A DNA stretch of 64,000 bases, taken from the NCBI GenBank assembly GCA_037951105.1, contig JBAMJV010003291.1, forward strand, positions 5,001-69,000. Reading direction: 5' to 3'. Positions 55,067 through 64,000 of the stretch are shown here, in pieces. The position numbers and the translations under genes were made by a program. This stretch comes from Echinarachnius parma (lineage: Eukaryota; Echinodermata; Echinoidea; Clypeasteroida; Echinarachniidae). The notes below the pieces were generated by a model, which made no database searches, was not told where the DNA came from, and saw only the letters and a list, made by a program, of their open reading frames with translations. Numbering within the stretch: the stretch's first letter is position 1; every line of letters begins with the position of its first letter.

Positions 55067-56461
55067 TGTATGAAATTTTTTTAATTTTGTTGGCAATTTT
55101 TTATTTGAATTGTAACAAATTTGTAGCGCATTGATACACTTTATAATGCACTATTAATATTGTAAGCAACATGTATTATAATAATTATTCTTATTATTAT
55201 TAGATAATACAGAGTCAGCCATTTAAGGTGTTAATTCACATTTTGGCATTAACTTCGGTCTGGTAGTCACAATGCAACTCCATTCCATCGATACAAGTTT
55301 CTAGTTGTTCTGTCTTTCCTTGTTTTTGTGTTTGTTTGTATCTCTTAAGTTTGTAGAACAATAATTGTAATGCCATGTAAGGCCTATGTAAGGCCTATGT
55401 AAGGCCAACAACATAATAATTACGAATTTTACGTAACTATTTCCTATATCATATAAGTGAGATGTCCTTATGCATCTTGATTTTTAAATCAGTAGAGGCT
55501 AATTATTGTTCTAAGTTGGGCCTGATTATGATTGATGGGTCGCACTATTTATATTTTGAGAAGGGTGCCTGCTTCGAATGTATGTGTTCATGTCGTTATA
55601 ACTTCGTTTTACTTTTGTATTAAAGAGACTCTGTCGACTGGATAATTGTTACCGTGTACAAAGTCACTGAAATGAGTTAGGGAATATCACTTTTAATTTG
55701 TGCTCATTACTCGGCCATATAACGTCTATTTAACCTGACATTTTCACACATTACCAAGTGGACATATCATATAACAATAATAATACACTGTATCAACCAT
55801 TCATCACTTTTGGTCAACAAAGTTACTAGATCCCTTTAATACTACACTAAGTACCCCTAACCCATTGTCAGGATAAGTGAAACTGTTTCAAAGACCGAAG
55901 ACCTTTAAAGATTGTTAATTACCATGAACACATTTTGTATAATTCAGTGTAATGTGGAATTAAAGATTAACAAACTGAATTTAAATTTGTAAATTGAAAG
56001 TGATTTAGTTTACGAAAATATACACAATTGACATGATTGAAAAACATCGTCAATACAAAAATAAACATGATTTGAGCTCGTGTTTTACACGTTTTGTTTT
56101 ATAATAATAATAATGGCATTTATTCAACACAAATGTCACATTCACAGCTAAAAGCTGAATTGCAGCGTCATTTGCAACACTATTTACACACATGGAAATA
56201 ACATTAATGAACTCACGATATTAAGAAGTAACAGATGTTTCAAGCATGAACGCTTTTATATTTAAGACAAAAGGTGAAATAAATTCACAACCAGAGCATA
56301 GGACAAGAAACAGACAGTGGTACAAACACATTTAAAGTGTGAAGTCACCTTCGATAGTGTCGTATATTTTTGTTTATGACGTATCATTGACACGATTGAG
56401 GGAGACGTGAGAGTGTCTCCATAAATTGTCTTTGTTCAGTTTGAATTTTATGTCTTATTAA
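55067..56461. other. Intergenic repeat-rich DNA; no gene seen
   Basis: Includes a 13-bp tandem repeat (ATGTAAGGCCT, about 55374-55406), a T3 fragment (about 55620-55840) and a LINE-like 3' end with (ATA)n near 56101-56170. Confidence 0.45.
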
Positions 56462-56990
56462 AGGTACTCTTGAGTTTGGTACTTCCCGAAATGCCCCTTG
56501 ACACCCAAATTGGTTGGTTTTAATTCCATTTGAAAGTTCCTTCAATAAAACATGTAAAATGAGAATAATTCCCTTTCAAATGCTCTCATAGTTAAAAAAA
56601 TTGATTTCAAGATATTTTATTCATAAGTCTACCTTCCGGAGACATTTGGACTTTTTAGAAAAATACAAAAAAAATGCTTTTATATAGACTACTTTGACAA
56701 AATATAGATAATTGTTTTTAAATAGTTGTTAATGATATCTCTATTGAATCATTATTTTAACAAAACATCAAATGCAAAATTTTGTATGAAAAAAATGGCT
56801 AAAACCAATGAGTGTTTAGAGAGCCCCCTCTTGAGTTGTAACGGCTCTTTTTTTAATGATAACAGGGTTTTTACACGTTTGTTATTGTGCATACCTTTCG
56901 AGCATGGTGGAGTTATAACGATTAGTTTGTATCGTAATGATGCAGGTTTTGGTTACTAAAGTTAAGTTTGACCACTACTCAACTATCCCT
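56462..56990. mobile_element. Family-T1 TTAA MITE
   Basis: Starts AGGTACTCTTGAGTTTGG after TTAA (56458-56461) and ends CAACTATCCCT before TTAA (56991-56994). Confidence 0.7.
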
Positions 56991-57177
56991 TTAATCATAA
57001 TTATACAATATTATATTGTCTTGTTTTATTTCATAGGATGCAATGACTATTTGTGTTGTCTTGTATATACTGATTTAGCGTCGTCTCCCCCCCCCCCCCC
57101 CTCACACACACACACACACAGGCACACACAAAACCAACACTCGTTTGCTCTCATAAGCATGACACGCACATACTTAA

Positions 57178-59567
57178 TCAAATATCCACAATAAGGGACT
57201 AAACAACACTAATATAGTTGAGGTATGGTAAAGAGAGTACAGCTTTGATCAAACTGAATTTTAGTAACCAAAACATGCACCATTACATTACGAATTAATA
57301 GTTATAACTCCACCATGGTCGAAATAAATTACAAATGACTAAGTAAAAACCCTGTTATCATTCAAAAAGAGCCGTTAAAACTAAAGAGGACACTCTCTAA
57401 AAACTCATTGGCTTCAGCCATTTAAACAAAAATATTGTGCATGTGATGGTTTTTTTTAAAATGGTGATTAGATAGAGAGATGATCAACAACTATATAAAA
57501 ACCTAACTGTACATTTGTGAAAAGAGGAAGTATATTTTAAAAACAATACGACTGATTCGAAATTATCAAATAATTGTGGGGCCCCACAATTATTACAAAT
57601 GGTTGTGTTTATGGATATTTCATACATTTCTGAACCGATTTTGATCAAATAAAGTTTATTCTGTCATTAAAATTGTATGCTCTTTCAAATTGACACTCAG
57701 TTTTTCATTATCTCACAGCAAATATTCCGTGTAGCGCCCTCTATACCAAAACTCAATTATAGTCCAGTAGACTGTTCTATACAGTATGTCGTGTATTAGA
57801 CCTGGAGACATTCATAAGTCCAATGTTTGTTTTGCTATTCATGTTCTAAATGGTTTCTAAAGAAAATTCAGCCTTGTTGCCACCTCGGCAACATTGAGCA
57901 ATTTGTTTATAAGCATTATAAAGATAATTAGCTAATTTGCATATTTGTGAAATAAGGTCAAAGGTCAATTATTTCAAGGTGTTTTGGGGTAAGGAATCCA
58001 TTTCCGGCGCTCATTTGCATTTGCCATAATGGGCAATACCCTGATATCCAAGATGGCTGCCCCTAATTTGCATATTTATGAATATTATTGTTTTTTGGTG
58101 GCTAGAGCCATTAATAATTAAAAAAAGTATGGGGTATTATTTTGTAATCATGTTCGACATATGTATCAAAGATTTGTCAGCTTTGTTGCCACCTTGGCAA
58201 CAATCAGCAATGCATATAATTATCATAATTAGGTTTTTCACCTAATTTGCATATTCCCATAAATCAAGGAAAATCGTATATATTGTGAACCCGAAAAGTA
58301 AAAAAGACGAGTAATACCTCTTTTCCAAGGTTTTGGGGGCAACAAATACATTTCTGATACTTAATTCAACATATCACCACGGCAACCCAGATAAATCCAA
58401 GATGGCCGCTCTCAAAATAAGTCGAGCTAGGATACATGTGTTCCTTCTTTTGGTTATATAATAATAATAATAATAGCTTGCATTTATAAAGCGCTTAATA
58501 CAGGGTTTCTAAGCGCTGTTACAAGTAATAGTAATTACACAAAATAATGACATTTAATAGAAAAGAAGTAATTGAACAATAAAGTCATGTAATTTAAGTG
58601 AGACGATAGAGATTATATTATAAACAAAATATGCTTAAATAGATCTAAATAAGTGGGTCTTGAGTTCAGTCTTGAATGAATCTAGTGTAGTGGAGGCACG
58701 GATGTGGACGGGAAGATTGTTCCAGAGAGTGGGTGGGGCAATTGAAAAGGCGCGTTTTCCATAACGAGTGCGGGGGATGGGACCAGTATTGAATTCTAGA
58801 TGGGCGGTGGATGACGAGCGAAGTACACGAGAAGAGGGTTGCATTTTGGGGATAAGTAATTCTGAGATGTAGTTAGGGGCTAGGCCATGTTTAACTTTGT
58901 ATGCAAGAGTGAGAACTTTAAATTGGATCTTTTGGGATACAGGGAGCCAGTGTAAGGAGAGCAGAACGGGAGTGATGTGATCGGATTTCTTTGTGCGGGA
59001 AACTAGACAGGCTGCTGAGTTCTGTATTCGCTGGAAGGGAGCAATGTGGGATTGAGGAAGGTTGACGTAAAGACTGTTACAGTAATCAAGGTGAGATGTA
59101 GTGAATGCATGAACCAGTCGTTCAGTGGTACTTTGGTCCAAGTAGCGTCTCAGCTTTCCGATCTTGTAGATTCCAAAGGCAGCGGAACGACATGTGTTCT
59201 TGATGTGTTGTTGGAGGGTTAACTGGTTATCGAGGGTGACTCCGAGATCTCTAACTGTCTTTGAAGGGGTAATGTTGTCATGGACTATATTGATGTGTGC
59301 GATAGGTTGAGGTGTGCGGAACTATGATGTGACATGGAGTACTTCAGTTTTAGATGCGTTTAGCTGCAAACTGTTCTGGCTTGACCATGTCTAGATGTCA
59401 GCAACACAGTCGGAAAGCTGCTTTAATGACTATGTGTGTGCACCCTGCTTTAATATGACGTAAAGCTGTGTGTCGTCAGCGTATACCGCGTGATGAACAC
59501 CTTGATGTGCTTTGATGATGTCGCCTAGAGGTCCAGTGTATAAAATGAATTCCAGCGGTCCCATGAC
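57178..59567. repeat. 2.4-kb tandem duplication, copy 1
   Basis: Repeats at an offset of 2,395 bp with almost no differences. The T-run near 57450 is one base shorter than in copy 2. It contains a T1 MITE (about 57222-57762), GTTGCCACC/GGCAAC repeats, and a LINE 3' part. Confidence 0.9.
58459..59567 (-). pseudogene. L2/CR1-like LINE, C-terminal part, copy 1
   Basis: Minus strand. The frame 59141-58635 has D-Y-C-N-S-L-Y, Q-N-S-A-A-C-L-V, L-L-S-L-H-W-L-P-V and L-W-N-N-L-P-V-H-I-R, typical of the end of L2/CR1-type ORF2. Just upstream are premature TAG codons. The 3' end has AAGCGCTTTATAAATGC followed by (ATT)n. The 5' side stops at the duplication junction. Confidence 0.8.
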
Positions 59568-59572
59568 CATGA

Positions 59573-61962
59573 TCAAATATCCACAATAAGGGACTAAACA
59601 ACACTAATATAGTTGAGGTATGGTAAAGAGAGTACAGCTTTGATCAAACTGAATTTTAGTAACCAAAACATGCACCATTACATTACGAATTAATAGTTAT
59701 AACTCCACCATGGTCGAAATAAATTACAAATGACTAAGTAAAAACCCTGTTATCATTCAAAAAGAGCCGTTAAAACTAAAGAGGACACTCTCTAAAAACT
59801 CATTGGCTTCAGCCATTTAAACAAAAATATTGTGCATGTGATGGTTTTTTTTTAAATGGTGATTAGATAGAGAGATGATCAACAACTATATAAAAACCTA
59901 ACTGTACATTTGTGAAAAGAGGAAGTATATTTTAAAAACAATACGACTGATTCGAAATTATCAAATAATTGTGGGGCCCCACAATTATTACAAATGGTTG
60001 TGTTTATGGATATTTCATACATTTCTGAACCGATTTTGATCAAATAAAGTTTATTCTGTCATTAAAATTGTATGCTCTTTCAAATTGACACTCAGTTTTT
60101 CATTATCTCACAGCAAATATTCCGTGTAGCGCCCTCTATACCAAAACTCAATTATAGTCCAGTAGACTGTTCTATACAGTATGTCGTGTATTAGACCTGG
60201 AGACATTCATAAGTCCAATGTTTGTTTTGCTATTCATGTTCTAAATGGTTTCTAAAGAAAATTCAGCCTTGTTGCCACCTCGGCAACATTGAGCAATTTG
60301 TTTATAAGCATTATAAAGATAATTAGCTAATTTGCATATTTGTGAAATAAGGTCAAAGGTCAATTATTTCAAGGTGTTTTGGGGTAAGGAATCCATTTCC
60401 GGCGCTCATTTGCATTTGCCATAATGGGCAATACCCTGATATCCAAGATGGCTGCCCCTAATTTGCATATTTATGAATATTATTGTTTTTTGGTGGCTAG
60501 AGCCATTAATAATTAAAAAAAGTATGGGGTATTATTTTGTAATCATGTTCGACATATGTATCAAAGATTTGTCAGCTTTGTTGCCACCTTGGCAACAATC
60601 AGCAATGCATATAATTATCATAATTAGGTTTTTCACCTAATTTGCATATTCCCATAAATCAAGGAAAATCGTATATATTGTGAACCCGAAAAGTAAAAAA
60701 GACGAGTAATACCTCTTTTCCAAGGTTTTGGGGGCAACAAATACATTTCTGATACTTAATTCAACATATCACCACGGCAACCCAGATAAATCCAAGATGG
60801 CCGCTCTCAAAATAAGTCGAGCTAGGATACATGTGTTCCTTCTTTTGGTTATATAATAATAATAATAATAGCTTGCATTTATAAAGCGCTTAATACAGGG
60901 TTTCTAAGCGCTGTTACAAGTAATAGTAATTACACAAAATAATGACATTTAATAGAAAAGAAGTAATTGAACAATAAAGTCATGTAATTTAAGTGAGACG
61001 ATAGAGATTATATTATAAACAAAATATGCTTAAATAGATCTAAATAAGTGGGTCTTGAGTTCAGTCTTGAATGAATCTAGTGTAGTGGAGGCACGGATGT
61101 GGACGGGAAGATTGTTCCAGAGAGTGGGTGGGGCAATTGAAAAGGCGCGTTTTCCATAACGAGTGCGGGGGATGGGACCAGTATTGAATTCTAGATGGGC
61201 GGTGGATGACGAGCGAAGTACACGAGAAGAGGGTTGCATTTTGGGGATAAGTAATTCTGAGATGTAGTTAGGGGCTAGGCCATGTTTAACTTTGTATGCA
61301 AGAGTGAGAACTTTAAATTGGATCTTTTGGGATACAGGGAGCCAGTGTAAGGAGAGCAGAACGGGAGTGATGTGATCGGATTTCTTTGTGCGGGAAACTA
61401 GACAGGCTGCTGAGTTCTGTATTCGCTGGAAGGGAGCAATGTGGGATTGAGGAAGGTTGACGTAAAGACTGTTACAGTAATCAAGGTGAGATGTAGTGAA
61501 TGCATGAACCAGTCGTTCAGTGGTACTTTGGTCCAAGTAGCGTCTCAGCTTTCCGATCTTGTAGATTCCAAAGGCAGCGGAACGACATGTGTTCTTGATG
61601 TGTTGTTGGAGGGTTAACTGGTTATCGAGGGTGACTCCGAGATCTCTAACTGTCTTTGAAGGGGTAATGTTGTCATGGACTATATTGATGTGTGCGATAG
61701 GTTGAGGTGTGCGGAACTATGATGTGACATGGAGTACTTCAGTTTTAGATGCGTTTAGCTGCAAACTGTTCTGGCTTGACCATGTCTAGATGTCAGCAAC
61801 ACAGTCGGAAAGCTGCTTTAATGACTATGTGTGTGCACCCTGCTTTAATATGACGTAAAGCTGTGTGTCGTCAGCGTATACCGCGTGATGAACACCTTGA
61901 TGTGCTTTGATGATGTCGCCTAGAGGTCCAGTGTATAAAATGAATTCCAGCGGTCCCATGAC
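59573..61962. repeat. 2.4-kb tandem duplication, copy 2
   Basis: Second copy. Here the LINE continues upstream past the duplicated segment, so this copy keeps the original context on that side. Confidence 0.9.
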
Positions 61963-62880
61963 CGATCCTTGTGGAACTCCAGATAATAAAGGAGATGGTC
62001 TGGAGAAGGATTCGTTCACTTTTATAACTTGAGTCCATCCTTCAAAATATGAGCTGAGCAGCTGGAGGGCCAGACCATCTATGCCGTATGACTGCATGAG
62101 CCTCTCCAAGGCAGATTTGTGATTGATAGTGTCAAATGCTGATGAGTAGTCTAAAAGGACAACAATAGCTTCGAAGCCTTTTGTCGAAGCTGAAAAATCT
62201 TTGATACATATGTCGAACATGATTAAAGAATAGTACCCCATTATTTGTGCTTATTAATGGCTCTAGCCACCAAAAACCAATAATATTCATAAATATGCAA
62301 ATTAGGGCAGTCATCTTGGATATCAGGGTGTTGCCCATATGGCAAATGCAAATGAGCGCCGAAAATGCGGTATTCAATGTAACTATGTAAATTACTACAT
62401 CATTGCATCAGTTTTTAATAACATAGGGGCTCATTAAACCTCATGTTTCCTCACATAAAACACATGTTAAGATACAACTTTATCGATTGCAAGAAGGAGG
62501 TCGTTGCAGACTCGAACAAGTGCAGTTTCCGTACAGTGAAATTTACGATAAGCTGATTGCATTTCTGGCAGGAGTCCATGTTGTTCAAGATAAGTTCGCA
62601 GTTGGACAGAGACAATTTTCTCGAGAACCTTTCCGAGAAACGAGATGTTTGCAATCGGCCTATAGTTCGATAGAATATTGCGATCAAGGTGAGGTTTCTT
62701 CAGCACAGGAATCACGTGCGATAACTTGAAGGATTCTGGAAAAGAGCCCGATGACAGTGATAAGTTCATAATATGCGTGATTGTAGGAAGAAGTTCGTCG
62801 AGACAAGCCTTTAGGAGCCAGGTCGGAATGGGGTCGAGGTTGCATGACTTTGATATACACTGCCCGATTACTCTCCTCAC
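60854..62880 (-). pseudogene. L2/CR1-like LINE reverse transcriptase, interrupted
   Basis: Minus strand, in order: 62880-62467 with early RT motifs (D-P-I-P-T-W-L-L-K, N-Y-R-P-I-A-N-I); an insertion at about 62178-62470; 62177-61825 with S-S-A-F-D-T-I-N-H, S-G-V-P-Q-G-S-V-M-G-P and the catalytic Y-A-D-D; then stops in the thumb region; then the C-terminal frame 61536-61030. L2/CR1 elements retrotranspose by target-primed reverse transcription. This copy is dead through stops and the insertion. Confidence 0.85.
62178..62470. repeat. Insertion in the LINE, shared with 63740-63920
   Basis: Splits the RT frame between A-I-D-K and G-F-E-A-I. The sequence (GAACATGATTAAA-AATAGTACC to CATAAAACACATG) recurs at 63740-63920 in the same orientation. 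Its AT-rich repeats are inverted relative to 60410-60560. Confidence 0.65.
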
Positions 62881-62949
62881 CCTTCTTCTTCTTCCAATTT
62901 AAGTACAGACCGCCGTTGGCGTATTATCGTACTATATCGCGCGCTAGGC

Positions 62950-63279
62950 TCATCGGAGCCTAACCTGCGCCACCTCCTTCTTGAATATATCTAAGGAGGT
63001 GCTACCAACTATCTCTGATGGCAGGGCATTCCACAGCCTAGTTGCATCAGGAAAAAATGACTTTTGGTAGACTTGGTTTCTTGCGTAGGGTATTTGAAAC
63101 TTGTCCGGATTTCCACGGGTTGAAGGGCCAGTGGTTTGTATGAAGTAGGTGTTTGGTGGAATGTCTATCAAGTTGTGGACTATGCTGTATACCATACAGA
63201 CTTTTTGTTGAGCCCTTCTCTCCTCTAGTGAGGTCCACTTGATATATAAGATCGGGATGATCTTTTTTTTAACTTTCAA
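62950..63279 (-). pseudogene. Second LINE-type C-terminal tail fragment
   Basis: The minus frame has T-R-G-N-P-D-K-F-Q-I-P-Y-A-R-N, Y-Q-K-S-F-F-P and L-W-N-A-L-P-S-E-I-V, a common end of non-LTR RT ORFs. Different family from the L2/CR1-like copy. Confidence 0.7.
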
Positions 63280-63399
63280 TCATTGGAATAAGCAACTAGA
63301 ATACTGGACTCACAATTTAGTTTGGTTTTAACAGTAAAACATAATACATTTATTAAATAAAAGCGATCAAATGGACTAATAACATTCTCTCATTACAAA

Positions 63400-63920
63400 A
63401 GCCAAAGGCGGCCATCTTGGATTTATATGGGTTGCTGGTGTTGGTGATATGTTGAATTAAGTATCATAAATGGACTCGTTGCCCCCCAACCTCCCCCCCC
63501 CCCCCCCCCCAAAAAAAAAAAACAACAAACAAACAAACAAACAAACAAACAAAACAAAAAACAAAACCTTGGAAAAGTGGTATTACTTGTCATTTTTACA
63601 TTTAGGGTTCACAATATATACGATTTTACTTAATTTCTGGGAATATGCAAATTAGGTGAAAAACCTCATTATGCTAATTATATGCATTGCTGATTGTTGC
63701 CAAGGTGGCAACAAAGCTGACAAAACTTTGATACTTATGTCGAACATGATTAAAAAATAGTACCCCATACTTTTTGCTTATTAATGGCTCTAGCCACCAT
63801 GCAAATGAGCGTCGAAAATGCGGTATTCAATGTAACTATGTAAATTACTACATCATTGCATCAGTTTTGAATAACATATAGGGGCTCATTAAACCTCATG
63901 TTTCCTCACATAAAACACAT
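63400..63920. repeat. Inverted copy of the 57.9-58.4 kb repeat
   Basis: CCATCTTGGAT, ATATGTTGAATTAAGTATCA and TTGCCAAGGTGGCAACAAAG match 58410-57880 in reverse orientation. Contains a poly-C/poly-A run at about 63493-63525 and an (AAAC)n run after it. Confidence 0.65.
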
Positions 63921-64000
63921 GTTTAAAAATATTTTAAATAATAATAACCAGATTTGTTTCAAATGTCATGGTTTCTTTAATTATCATGTTAACATACAAT

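Overview
The window is eukaryotic nuclear DNA, AT-rich and packed with decayed transposons. It has split genes with GT/AG introns, TATA/CCAAT promoters, microsatellites, interstitial TTAGGG tracts, several LINE remnants, a Penelope-like element and many MITEs. The repeat repertoire and the secreted sushi (CCP) genes suggest a marine invertebrate, possibly a deuterostome. I cannot name the species. Almost none of the long open frames are genes; the real coding signal is in short exons joined by splicing.

Four genes are supported, all on the minus strand and all in one family of secreted sushi-domain proteins. Each starts with a short exon for a signal peptide ending in a C-G-A-Q-A-like motif, and every intron is phase 1. 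Gene 1 (exons 5043-5115 and 1892-2103, 94 aa) and gene 2 (13227-13299 and 9922-10151, 100 aa) have one sushi domain each. Gene 3 (31827 down to 22463, seven exons, about 418 aa) has six sushi domains. Gene 4 (54112 down to 45661, five exons, about 288 aa) has four. Genes 3 and 4 lie in two copies of a large segmental duplication (about 19.1-33.05 kb and 42.0-55.07 kb), and genes 1 and 2 look like an older duplicate pair. The domain number difference comes from tandem amplification of a roughly 0.92-0.95 kb cassette holding one sushi exon, a LINE tail and a TATC microsatellite.

Between the duplicated units (33-42 kb) lie a Penelope-like element interrupted by a 439-bp MITE, LINE tails, and a 5,249-bp element (36321-41569) inserted at TTAA inside a LINE RNase H domain. 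The 549-bp MITE at 42231-42779 looks like an internal-deletion derivative of it. Comparing the two units, and reading host retrotransposon frames across insertions, gives precise ends for many mobile elements. At least eight terminal-repeat families share a TTAA target and an AG-rich terminus. TA-target and hAT-like elements are also present.

From 55 kb on there is no host gene that I can support. This part holds LINE remnants (L2/CR1-like), a nearly perfect 2.4-kb tandem duplication (57178-59567 and 59573-61962), and further non-LTR fragments to the end.
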